Shown in pieces: positions 42,169 to 51,000 of a stretch of DNA of 58,435 nt (position 1 is its first letter; each line of letters opens with the position of its first letter). The translations under genes were made by a program, and so were the position numbers. Source of the stretch: Candidatus Nanoarchaeia archaeon (GTDB taxonomy: Archaea; Nanobdellota; Nanobdellia; Woesearchaeales; UBA525); NCBI GenBank assembly GCA_028279755.1, contig JANQNB010000016.1, positions 1-58,435 on the forward strand, given 5' to 3'. The notes beneath the pieces are model-generated. The model made no database searches, had not been told where the DNA came from, and saw only the letters and a program-made list of their open reading frames with translations.

Positions 42169-43098
42169 ATGCGATTGCAGCAATATACCGGCTTGCCGCT
42201 GTCCTGGCTCTGGCGCCATCTCACGTTCAAGAACCTTGTCGTGGAAGGCCGGATCCACTACGATCCTGACAAGCCCACCTTGTTCATCTCGAACCATGAC
42301 TGCATCATCCGCGAAGGCACTATTTTGAACTCGATCAGGAGGGAACAGGGCTTGCCGAACGCCACCTTGATCGCTGGCGAGAACCTGTCTGAGAAATGGT
42401 ATGTGCGCGCCTTGCTCGGTTTCGAGCAGGTGAAATGGGTGCCGCGCGGTCCTGGTTCCGGTCTCGCTTTGACCCAGCTGATCAAGGACGAGCTTGACCA
42501 AGGCATCGCGACATGGGTCGCGCAAGGCCGTGGCAGGAGTAAGGACGGCCATCACGAAACAATCACGCTCTTGCTTGAGAATCTTGTTGCGGTGTATGGT
42601 TCTGCCCAAGCATTGTTCGATTCTGTTGTTATCCAACCATATGTCATGTCAGTGCAGTATGATCCTGCAGCCCCCTTGCTTGCCACCACTGGGAATAACC
42701 GGCCGCGCACCAAAGAAGAGCTGGAGAAAGCGCGCCGGAAGGAAGGTCGTGCGATCGCAAAAGCCATATATGGCTGGAAAGGAGAGGCGAAAGCAGTGTT
42801 CTGCCGACCGATCACTGACGTGCTGGAACCACGAGAGCTCCGGCTCGCGCTTGACATGGCAATCCAAGGCAATTACCCTGTTTTTGACACCCATCGCGAA
42901 GCGTTCGAGAACCGCGCGCAGTTCGCTGAGGATAAGTGGAGAGAAGCGTATGTCGTCTCAGAGCAATTCCTCAACCCTCGATTCCGGAAGCAATTGGAAC
43001 GCATCCCACAGGAGCACCGGGCCGCTTTTGTCGCACGCTATGCAATCCCTGTGGCAGAACGTCAGGCTTTGAGTCCGTCGCGACCCTCTCTTTTTTGA
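42169..43098 (+). CDS. PlsC-type acyltransferase
   Basis: 309 residues. Motif I FISNHDCIIREG keeps His43 but has Glu49 where the usual Asp of the NHxxxxxD variant lies; motif II-like KWVPRG and motif III-like WVAQGRGRSKDGHHET (basic, phosphate-binding) and PYVMSVQYDP follow. The family moves acyl groups to glycerol-phosphate or related lipids. Archaeal membranes are mostly isoprenoid ethers, so the acceptor is uncertain. Starts 35 bp after the SpoIIM-family gene and may share its transcript. Confidence 0.8.
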   Translation: MRLQQYTGLPLSWLWRHLTFKNLVVEGRIHYDPDKPTLFISNHDCIIREGTILNSIRREQGLPNATLIAGENLSEKWYVRALLGFEQVKWVPRGPGSGLALTQLIKDELDQGIATWVAQGRGRSKDGHHETITLLLENLVAVYGSAQALFDSVVIQPYVMSVQYDPAAPLLATTGNNRPRTKEELEKARRKEGRAIAKAIYGWKGEAKAVFCRPITDVLEPRELRLALDMAIQGNYPVFDTHREAFENRAQFAEDKWREAYVVSEQFLNPRFRKQLERIPQEHRAAFVARYAIPVAERQALSPSRPSLF

Positions 43099-43104
43099 CT
43101 GTGC

Positions 43105-43728
43105 TCACTCGAGAACTTTTACCCAGCCCGGCTTGATCTCAAAAATTTCTCCTTCCGCCATCAAGGTCGTGAGCATGCCTTCGGCGCCAGGGTTGCCGCT
43201 CTGCGCGACGACTTCCTCAATGGCCGCGCCGGTTCCGGTATCGAGTTTCTTGATCAGCGCGAGGAGCTTGTCGCCGTGGCTCTCAACAACCGGTTCAGCA
43301 ACAGGCTCTGCTTTCTCAACCTTCACCTCGATTTTCTTCAGCAATTCTGTCTGCGGCGCCGCTGCCAGTTCGTGCTTGCGGTACTCGAGCCATTTTGGCG
43401 TGCCGAGACGTTTCGCGATCTCAGCGACCAGGTAACGCCTGTCTTCATACTCGCGCGGCCTGCCGATCAATAAGACGATGTCGCCGACCATGATGTTCTC
43501 GAACAGATCCTGCTTGTCGAACGATCGCGCTTCGATCTGCGCGCTGCCGTCATCCATGATGATCGCATTCCCGCCTGGCTTGTCAATCACTGCAGCGATG
43601 ACATTGGCGCGGCTCACCTCGCCGCGGCTCGTTGTCACGTGATTTGGTGTCGTGCCTTCCTTCACCAGATACTTGCCATCGACAAGATCCTTGATCGCGC
43701 ATTTTCGTGCAGTGAGTCGTTCTACCAC
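43105..43728 (-). CDS. RPA-like OB-fold protein with C-terminal winged helix
   Basis: 207 residues. OB-fold at about 15-115 (RANVIAAVIDKPGGNAIIMDDG, ENIMVGDIVLLIGRPREYEDRRYL), an acidic/Pro/Val linker (about 130-150, VEKAEPVAEPVVESHGD) and a C-terminal winged helix (LLALIKKLDTGTGAAIEEVV...LTTLMAEGEIFEIKPGW). This is the layout of RPA32/Rpa2. It lies 10 bp after mcm in the same operon, so a single-stranded-DNA-binding role at replication forks is likely. Zinc fingers of longer archaeal RPAs are absent. Confidence 0.8.
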   Translation of the reverse strand: MVERLTARKCAIKDLVDGKYLVKEGTTPNHVTTSRGEVSRANVIAAVIDKPGGNAIIMDDGSAQIEARSFDKQDLFENIMVGDIVLLIGRPREYEDRRYLVAEIAKRLGTPKWLEYRKHELAAAPQTELLKKIEVKVEKAEPVAEPVVESHGDKLLALIKKLDTGTGAAIEEVVAQSGNPGAEGMLTTLMAEGEIFEIKPGWVKVLE

Positions 43729-43737
43729 TGTGACACC

Positions 43738-45762
43738 TTAGATCTTGCTGATGAATCCTTGTTTCGGACTGAACAGGTCGCCTGCCCGCTTGAGCTTTTC
43801 GAGCGTTTCTGTCGCGTCGTCTTCGCTGACGCCTTTGATCTCTGCTTCGCGGATGATGTCCTCGACAGGGATGACCTTGCCGACAGCGGCTTCGAGATCG
43901 GTCACGATCTCCTTGATGACAGCAATAGCTGAGCGTTGCGCTGCAGTGACGCCTGTCGTGATCCTATCGATGTCAAACTTCCCTGTTTCCGGATCCAGGC
44001 CGATCGCGCTCAGGCAGTGGTGCACAAGGTCGATGGCGATCTTCGCGTCTTTCTTTGTCGCTTCTTTCGACAAGCGGGCTTTCGCGCTCGCTTCTGTCAG
44101 GCGCACGAGCGCTTCCAGCTGGCGCGCGCTGATCGGGATGGCTTTGATGCTTTCCTCGTTCTCACCGCCAGAACCGCGCATCTTGATGTAATACTGCTTG
44201 ATCTCTGTCAAGGCTTCTTGGGTCAGTTTTGGCTTGATCCGTTGCTTTGCATACGAGATGTATTTTCGCAGGAGCTCGCGGTCGATCTCTCCTTCGCGTT
44301 CGCCAGCCTCCTGGTGGAGTTTCAGCAAGAAGCTCGCGAGTTGCTCGTCCTTTTCCCGGTCTGGCAGGTCGCGGATTGGGAAGATGAGGTCGAAACGGTT
44401 GATCAGCGTGCTCGGCAGCTCGATCTGCTTAGCGAGCAGTTCATACGGATCGAACCGGCCGAACTTCGGGTTGGCGGCTGCGAGCACGGTTGTTTCCGAA
44501 CGCAAGGTCGCCTGGATGTTGGCCTTGCTGATGGTCACGGTCTGCTGCTCCAAGGCCTCGTGCATTGCTGAACGATCCTCTGGCGTCATCTTGTCCAGCT
44601 CGTCGATGCACACGATGCCTTTGTTCGCGAGAACGAGCGCGCCCGCTTCAAGCGCCCAGCCACGCAGGAACTCATCTTTCACAACGCTTGCGGTCAGGCC
44701 AGCACCTGATGCGCCTTTGCCTGACACGAAGCGCGCTTTCGGAGCGACATAGCTGATGCGTTTGAGCATCTGACTTTTTCCAGAACCAGGATCGCCAATG
44801 AGGAGAATGTGAATATCGCCACGGCTTTTCACACCACCCTCGCCACGTTGTTTTGTCACGCCGCTGAGCAATTGGAGCACGAGCGCTTCTTTCACTTTCT
44901 CGTGCCCGTAGATGCCGGGTGCGATGCTGTCGACAAGGTTGGCGAACACTGCCGGGTTATTCGCGATGTCGAGGATCTGCTGTTCCTCTTCGTCGCTGAT
45001 CTCGATCTGGCTGTAGTCTTCCTGCATCGGCTCGACATAATTAGCTTCGAGCATGAGATCGAAGCGGACTGACTGGCCGCCTTGCGCGAGCAGTATCGGT
45101 ACTTCCTTGATGATGCCAGTGAGCTGGATGCGCGCGCCAGGGTTGGTGAGCTTGTCGGTCATCGGGCTGACAAGGTCGTTCTTGAGGAAGATGTTCAACC
45201 GCTTTGGTTGCTCCCCGCCTTCGAGCTCTTCCGGGCTTTCCTCGAGCACGATCTTCTGCGCGTCCACGAGCGTCTTGCTGAGCAAGCGGAACTTGCCTTT
45301 CCTGCCGCAGCCGCACCTCGTGGGCTCTTTGAATTTCTGGTCGAGCTGCAGCACTGGGATGATGTTGCCGCAGCTGGGACATTCGAAGCGCGCGTTCGTC
45401 ACTTGCGGCCGGACATCGCTTTTCTGGCGGACAATGCCTTCCATCTGGAGGAATTTGCTCAGGTGGATGCTGCGGATGTCGCGCACCATGAGCTGCTGCG
45501 TGCTCGGCAAGCTGCTGAAGCGGAGGTAGAATTCCGGCTCTTTCAACGGCAGGTCGAAGCTTTTCAGGCTCATCTCTGCCGCTTTGAGCACTTCTTCCGG
45601 GTTGTCCAGGATCGCATCTGCGAGATCGGGGTTGTGCTTTGCCAGCACGCCGAAGTCGATATTCAATGATTGCTTGCCCTGGCGTGCCCGTTCCAGGAGG
45701 TCGTCGTAGTATTCTTCCTGGAAAAAGTCTTGGAAGCCTTGGATCTGCGCGCTGAGTTCCAT
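43738..45762 (-). CDS. mcm: MCM replicative helicase
   Basis: 674 residues. N-terminal domain with a zinc-binding C-P-S-C...C-G-C module (about 130-160), AAA+ core with Walker A LIGDPGSGKSQML (about 320), VCIDELDKM Walker B (about 385), the AAANPKFGRFD sensor-1 region, and the LINRFDLIF arginine finger, followed by a C-terminal winged helix. It is the 3'-5' hexameric helicase of archaeal replication. TATA (minus CATTTTAAACG, about 45783-45794) is about 26 bp before ATG 45762. An ORB-like sequence at 45815-45838 lies just upstream. Heads an operon with the RPA-like gene. Confidence 0.97.
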   Translation of the reverse strand: MELSAQIQGFQDFFQEEYYDDLLERARQGKQSLNIDFGVLAKHNPDLADAILDNPEEVLKAAEMSLKSFDLPLKEPEFYLRFSSLPSTQQLMVRDIRSIHLSKFLQMEGIVRQKSDVRPQVTNARFECPSCGNIIPVLQLDQKFKEPTRCGCGRKGKFRLLSKTLVDAQKIVLEESPEELEGGEQPKRLNIFLKNDLVSPMTDKLTNPGARIQLTGIIKEVPILLAQGGQSVRFDLMLEANYVEPMQEDYSQIEISDEEEQQILDIANNPAVFANLVDSIAPGIYGHEKVKEALVLQLLSGVTKQRGEGGVKSRGDIHILLIGDPGSGKSQMLKRISYVAPKARFVSGKGASGAGLTASVVKDEFLRGWALEAGALVLANKGIVCIDELDKMTPEDRSAMHEALEQQTVTISKANIQATLRSETTVLAAANPKFGRFDPYELLAKQIELPSTLINRFDLIFPIRDLPDREKDEQLASFLLKLHQEAGEREGEIDRELLRKYISYAKQRIKPKLTQEALTEIKQYYIKMRGSGGENEESIKAIPISARQLEALVRLTEASAKARLSKEATKKDAKIAIDLVHHCLSAIGLDPETGKFDIDRITTGVTAAQRSAIAVIKEIVTDLEAAVGKVIPVEDIIREAEIKGVSEDDATETLEKLKRAGDLFSPKQGFISKI

Positions 45763-45814
45763 CGGAAACGGGAATGCGATTTCGTTTAAAATGACTGTTG
45801 TGCTTGAATCGTGA

Positions 45815-45838
45815 GGCCCCCAAGGTTTCCGGTGGAAG
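45815..45838 (-). promoter_or_regulatory. ORB-like site upstream of mcm
   Basis: On the minus strand CTTCCACCGGAAACCTTGGG followed by GGCC. It fits the ORB pattern TTCCA-NN-GGAAAC-NNN-GGGGG closely, including the G-string. It lies 53-76 bp before the mcm start, upstream of its TATA box, so Orc1/Cdc6 could regulate mcm or load it here. Confidence 0.6.
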
Positions 45839-45875
45839 TCCGAAGATTTATTAACGCCAAGGCTTGGGAGCTCGC

Positions 45876-46139
45876 ATGCAGTTCAAGCCCACGAAAGCCA
45901 AGGTCATCGTCACGATCATTGCAGTGATTATCTGGTGGCTGTATAATAATGCGATCCTGCCGATGTGCGAATGCATTCCTGAGGCTGCAGAATCATGCAC
46001 AAGTTGGCCATCGATCATGCCATTCACAGAGTGTTATTGCGGCTGCGCGTCCTTCCTCGACGCTGTGAGTAATCTATTGCTATTTCTGGCCGCACCTATA
46101 GGAGTTTACCTTATATGGTCTTTAGTTCAGAAGAAATGA
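45876..46139 (+). CDS. Small Cys-containing membrane protein
   Basis: 87 residues: a basic start (MQFKPTKAKVIV), TM helix (about 9-28), an outside loop with six Cys (CECIPEAAESC... CYCGC), and a second TM (about 62-82) ending in a basic tail. The Cys loop could be disulfide-bonded outside the cell. ATG 45876 chosen, with TATA (GATTTATTAACG) about 26 bp upstream. No family recognised. Divergent from mcm. Confidence 0.6.
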   Translation: MQFKPTKAKVIVTIIAVIIWWLYNNAILPMCECIPEAAESCTSWPSIMPFTECYCGCASFLDAVSNLLLFLAAPIGVYLIWSLVQKK

Positions 46140-46155
46140 AGAAGTGGAAAAGGTT

Positions 46156-46713
46156 TTACTCGACGCCGTTGAGGACTTCGATGAGCTTGTCGACTGCGGC
46201 GTTGACTTCATCTTCGCTCTTGGTGCCAGTACAAACAATCTTGCCGTTCGAGAACAGCAGGAAGGTCGCCTTCGCTTCCATGAGCTTGTAGACAAGGCCT
46301 GGGAACTGCTCTGGCTCGTACTCTGTGTTGTCGAGCTTCATGGCGAGCTTGTTCAGGTTCAGATCCATCCCGATCGAGCCACTGGCGACGATGTTCTGCA
46401 CCGTGATCTTCGGCGTGACAGTGATCTCCACATTGATCTTCTTCAGGCTCTCGATGATCTGCTGGATGCTCTCCTCGACTTTCTCGAGCGACTTCGCGCC
46501 AGTACAGACCACTTTTCCTGAGCTGAAGATCAGCGCGCTCGTCTTCGGATCCTTGATCCTAATCACGAGGCCTGGGAACTGTTCAGGATTGTATTCGGTG
46601 TTGCTCAACACTGCAGCCATCTTCTCGAGCGGGATGTCATGCTCGAGCGACGTGCTCACTACGATGTTGACTACTCTGATGCTTTTATCTCCAGATCCTT
46701 CTTTCTTCGTCAT
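46156..46713 (-). CDS. tbp: TATA-box-binding protein
   Basis: 185 residues from ATG 46713. Two direct repeats of about 85 residues: VVNIVVSTSLEHDIPLEKMA...EQFPGLVIRIKDPKTSALIF and VQNIVASGSIGMDLNLNKLA...EQFPGLVYKLMEAKATFLLF, each with an F-SSGK/F-SNGK-VCTG DNA-contact loop. It nucleates the archaeal preinitiation complex with TFB and RNA polymerase. ATG 46743 is less likely since TATA (46744-46757) predicts a start site near 46726. A GGGGGG purine stretch precedes ATG 46713. Confidence 0.97.
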   Translation of the reverse strand: MTKKEGSGDKSIRVVNIVVSTSLEHDIPLEKMAAVLSNTEYNPEQFPGLVIRIKDPKTSALIFSSGKVVCTGAKSLEKVEESIQQIIESLKKINVEITVTPKITVQNIVASGSIGMDLNLNKLAMKLDNTEYEPEQFPGLVYKLMEAKATFLLFSNGKIVCTGTKSEDEVNAAVDKLIEVLNGVE

Positions 46714-46743
46714 GCGCAATCCCCCCAACAAAATGGGTTGCAC

Positions 46744-46757
46744 CCCTATATAAAGGA
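46744..46757 (-). promoter_or_regulatory. TATA of tbp
   Basis: Minus-strand TCCTTTATATAGGG. It predicts a short leader of about 12 nt before ATG 46713. Confidence 0.6.
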
Positions 46758-46959
46758 GAATTCCCTTTCTCTTTATAAATGCTTGTATTTAAGGCGTCGA
46801 GAAGGGGTTTTAAAATCTGTTTTATGCGCACTGGATTATCAATCAAGGAAGCGGAACACGACGTGTCCACGACTGTATATGCTGTCTTCACTGTCTTCCA
46901 TACCTCACCCCTTCACTTTGTTTGCCCACAGTAAGTAATATTTTCTATAAAGAAAAGAA

Positions 46960-47304
46960 TTAGGTGCCATGGTGCACCACCTCCAGCACCGGCGCCGCGA
47001 CAGGTGCCACTGGCGCGAAGAAGCCGAACAGCTGGCTGAACTCGTACTCGAGCTCTGGAGAGCGCCGGAGCAACCAGGCCTTGACGTGTTCGAGATAGCA
47101 ATAACTGCAGACATTCATGTGCGTATTGCACTTGATGCACCACGTCGCCCCTTCCGGCACATGGATCTCTTCGGTCACGTCGCGCAGCTGCTGGAGCGCC
47201 TCTCCATAGTCACGTTCCTGCAGCCACGTCGCTACTTGTCGTTCTAGGCACCCTGGGCACAATGGCTGGGTGATGGTTTCCCTGCATACGACGCACGCTG
47301 GCAT
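46960..47304 (-). CDS. Small zinc-binding (Cys-rich) protein
   Basis: 114 residues from ATG 47304 (strong ribosome site GAGGTGA 5 nt upstream). The N-terminus has C-V-V-C...C-P-G-C and residues about 55-70 have C-I-K-C...C-S-Y-C, i.e. two possible zinc sites; the C-terminus is hydrophobic/Pro/Ala/Val-rich. A similar pattern is common in archaeal 'zinc ribbon' proteins of unknown role. The longer frame from 47385 lacks a ribosome site. A TTTTCTATAAAGAAAA palindrome follows the stop. Confidence 0.6.
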   Translation of the reverse strand: MPACVVCRETITQPLCPGCLERQVATWLQERDYGEALQQLRDVTEEIHVPEGATWCIKCNTHMNVCSYCYLEHVKAWLLRRSPELEYEFSQLFGFFAPVAPVAAPVLEVVHHGT

Positions 47305-47582
47305 GGTTGTCACCTCTGCGCGCGCTGTCTTCCGTGGGATCGATCTTGCAGAACCAATGCGTGCAAGCCGACCCCGGATGTTCAACCGGATTCAGCACGC
47401 ACGCTTAATAACGCAAAGCGTACTGTAGTGCATTGGCACATTCCACAGTACAAACATCTGCGTCATCTCTTTCCTTCGCTCGCTCATTGTTTATAAGTTT
47501 AGCGACCAAAAAATCGCACGATTTCCGATTTTCGGCCGAAACCCGCGCAATCCTTATTAAGCTGTAACAATCCCGCGCCACT

Positions 47583-47780
47583 ATGGTCAGCATCCACGTC
47601 GAGCGGGACAAGAAAGACATCACAAAAGACTTCTCTGGCACGATCGCCGCGCTGCTCGACGAGCTCAAGATCAACAAGGAGACGATCGTCGTCGTGAAAA
47701 ACGGCGAGGTTGTGAGCGAAACCGACAAATGCGAAGGCGATGACAAGCTCAAACTTCTCAGTGTGGTTAGTGGTGGATAA
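47583..47780 (+). CDS. SAMP/ThiS/MoaD-type ubiquitin-like protein
   Basis: 65 residues. A beta-grasp pattern (VSIHVERDKKD, TIAALLDELKINKETIVVVKNGEVV) ending with the diglycine G64-G65 that is activated as a thiocarboxylate. Archaeal SAMP proteins act both in protein conjugation and as sulfur carriers for tRNA thiolation or molybdopterin; the TtuA-type thiolase at 52545 would fit the latter. TATA (CCTTATTAAGC, 47552-47562) is 26 bp upstream of ATG 47583. E2 begins 4 nt after its stop. Confidence 0.88.
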   Translation: MVSIHVERDKKDITKDFSGTIAALLDELKINKETIVVVKNGEVVSETDKCEGDDKLKLLSVVSGG

Positions 47781-47784
47781 CTCG

Positions 47785-47976
47785 GCATTGCTGCCTTGGC
47801 TTCTTTGCCGGGCCCGAACATGGCGTTCGCCACGGCGCTCTCGCTACGCATGGTTCGCGAGTGTCCTCGCGAACCTGGGAACACAGTGACCATGCCGCGC
47901 CAAGGTGGCGAACGCCATTATCGTGAGGGCTCGGTTATTGCTCGACCAGAGGGAGAGTAAGTAGCCGCAGCAATGC
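47785..47976 (+). ncRNA. Structured element E2, homolog of E1 with an insertion
   Basis: 192 nt. P1 GCATTGCTGC/GCAGCAATGC; CTT bulge; GGC...GCC; stem CCGGGCCC/GGGCTCGG; then in place of E1's short apical hairpin a long one beginning ATGGCGTTCGCCAC and ending GTGGCGAACGCCAT (14 perfect pairs), which contains a nested minus-strand copy of the CTT-GGCGC core and a perfect 10-bp hairpin GGTTCGCGAG/CTCGCGAACC. The single strand ACCAGAGGGAGAGTAA is as in E1. P1 differs from E1 at five positions, all compensated. Placed between a stop codon and the TATA of the next gene. Confidence 0.55.
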
Positions 47977-47992
47977 ACGCCAACACAGCCAC

Positions 47993-48005
47993 AACATATA
48001 TAAAC
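47993..48005 (+). promoter_or_regulatory. TATA of the Hint-domain surface-protein gene
   Basis: AACATATATAAACC-like, about 28 bp before ATG 48028; it lies 17 bp beyond the end of E2. Confidence 0.6.
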
Positions 48006-48027
48006 CGTCCTCGCTCGGAGTGACAGC

Positions 48028-51000
48028 ATGCAGGGAGGGGTGTTTCGGATTGTGCTGCTGTTCGCGCTCTGTGTTCTCCTGTTGCAATTCGTCCTCGCAG
48101 AGCCGTGCAATGCCGGCTGCGACTATTGCGTCAACACCTGCGATGCAGAGCACAGCACGCGCATGGGCGTCGCAAGCCTGGAGCTGCTCGATTACTATCG
48201 CGGCTTTGTGCCGACGTTCCAGGACCCGGGCAAATCATTGTCTGTCGTGTACCCGGCAGCACTGTTCTATTTCAGCCAGCCAGGGCTCGAAGCGCAGGCT
48301 AACACCTTCCTTGAGCTCGAGCTCGCGCTTGACCAGCCCTTGTCGCCGAGCTCGGCAGTGTATCTCGCCTGGATCGAGAAGAAGCACGGCGCAGAACTCA
48401 CCGGGAGCCTGCCGGCAGATATCGACGCGAAGCTCGATGCGTTCGTCGCCGCGGGGCACGATTCCTTCCCGTATTACGAGCACAAATTCCTGTACCGGGT
48501 CGCGCGACAACTGCACGAGGGAAGCGCTTCGCAACTCGTGGGCAACCTTCAGAGTGGGGGTGTTAACGGCTGGCCTGGAAATATCGAACAAGCGCCCTTG
48601 CGGCTCCGCAACGTCACGATCGGCCTGTTCGCGCTCTACGATCAAGCTGACGATCCGTATCTGCGAAAACTCGCAGAGATGAATCTCGACCTCGTGTTCA
48701 CGCGCTTCGCTGCAGCAAGCGCTGGCGGCGCCTGGGTGTCAGCCACCTCAGGCAACATGATCGACAACCATGTCTACGAGGTTGAGGGCTCGCCCTGGTT
48801 TGGCTGGAGCTACCTTTTGCTCGGCACAGACCCTGCGATGAACGATCTCGCGATGAGCGAGCCCAGCGCGTTCCTCAGCGAGTATTGCGCGCACGGCGTC
48901 ACGACCGGGTTCAAGGAATACCAGCGCCGCGTGCTCGAGACCACGACACAAGGAGGGAAGCTCGCCACGTACGCCACTGACAAGTACGCGATCGGCGCTG
49001 CTCAGCACGTCGGTGTCGACTTCACTGCCTATGAAGGCTATAAGACCAAGGGCATGGTCCGCTTCGGCGACGAGCCCAACGCGTTCATCGAGCTCTCGAC
49101 GCGGACGAGCGACGACAGCGACGACGCAGACAAAGGTGACGATGCAGACATCGTCCTGCTGAACGAGCGGGTCATGCTCGGCCACCTCGGCGGCGGCGTG
49201 TGCCGCGAACCTCATGCCTTCTTTGGCGAAGGCTTCGAGTTCAGCCCCATAGCTGACGACTCGGGCGTCTATGTCGGCGCGGCCTTTGCGTATGGTGGTG
49301 AGACTTTCGGTGTGCTCCATTTCTTTGACGGCATTGCATCCGCTCCAGTGTATCAGCGCTACGCCCTCCGTGCGAACAAACTCCCGGTGTGGCTGACCGC
49401 TGAAGTGATCGATACTGACGGCGACGGCATCCCTGACGAAGCCACAGGAAGCGGCAACGGCCTGGTCATCTTCCCAGCCATGAGTGCGAGCGAACGCGGC
49501 GTGTTCGCGCTGGAGATCCTTTCAGAGTCCGACGTCCTGGCAGCTGTCGATGGTTGCGACGTGCTCGGATTCTCTGACCTGCAATGCGTCGCCATCGCTG
49601 CCATCCTCGAGACCTCGCTCGACTACAGCGGTGGCGAGATCTCATACACGAGCACGTTCGGTCCTGGCGGTGCAGCACAGACCTACACCTACACGCCTGG
49701 CGGCCAGGCGCAGATCCAAGGCCAGCCATTGAGCTTCGCCGACTACAGCTTGCGCCATGTCATGCGCCTCGGCGTGCAGAACGACATGCTGGTCCAGACA
49801 GGCCAGATCTGGACGTACGACGGCAACTATCCTGGCGGCAACGCGGTCGTCACTCTGGACTTCTCACAAAGCGATCACATGGTGATGAAACGCCAGGCCG
49901 GCGACCCGGAATCATATACGTGCGAGGAAGACGGCGACACCCTGCCTGGCTCGCCGAGCGGCGACTTCTCACGCCTTGGCTTTGCCGCCGCAGCATTCAG
50001 GCAGCATCTGGAGGGCGACGATCATGTCATCGATTGCGGTCCTGGCACGACCGTCATGCCCAACGCGCTGACCGGGCCCGACTATGTCGAAGGCGCGTGC
50101 GTGATCGAGAGCGAGGGGCATCGCACGGTCGCGTTCGTCTATGATCCTGGCGATGCCAGCGCCTTCCTCGAGACCATCATCCTCACCTATATCGGCCTGT
50201 ACTATCCGTTCCAGGACGTCACAACCTTGAACCTGGACCAGCTCGATGCCGAGCTCTGCAACAGCGCTGACGGCCAGACAGAGGACAACACCGACTTTGC
50301 CAGCTGCGGCCATCTCACTGTCAAGGACGGTGGAGAGGGACTGCAATCGATCAGCAAGATCTACCTCTACACGAACGGCATGAACAACATCCTGGTGCTC
50401 AGCGACGACACCAATCCTTTTACAGCTGGCTGGTGGGACAATGGCATCGGCGACTGGTGGGACGCCCTGTTCGGCGACGGCACAGTCGAAGGGCCGGATC
50501 CTGAGCAGGTGCGCGCGTTCCACGCAGCGTATTTCTATGATGATGGAGACGTCAGCGTGAGCGCGATGCTCGACGACAATGGCGCAGGCGAAGTGATCGC
50601 GAAGAATCTTGTCGAAAGCCTCGAACCTTTGGCAAGTCAGAATGGTGTCACCTATGCTGCTGGCGGCACGACCCAGGTGCTCACGTTCGGCAGTCCGAAC
50701 GCGGCAGTCGATTCCACTTGGGGTATGTTGACACGCACGCTTCGCATCGATAAGGATTATCCTGGCAGTCCCTTGAACGTCCCGGCCATGTGCGGCGGCA
50801 CGCAGATCAGCCATATCCCGGAATGCGACCCGCCAAACACAGACTTGTACGATTGCACTGAGGGTGACACTTCGGCATCAGTGGTGTGCGACAGCCAGTG
50901 CCGTATCGACACGAGCGCGTGCTTCCACACCGACGACCTTGACAACGACGGTGAGGACGGCGACGGTTGCGGCTTGCCAGAGTGCGACTGCCTTGACGCT

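Noticed and set aside
47405-47893. Minus-strand 162-residue frame antisense to the SAMP gene
   Set aside because: It crosses the SAMP gene, its promoter and part of E2, and has Ser-rich shadow composition.
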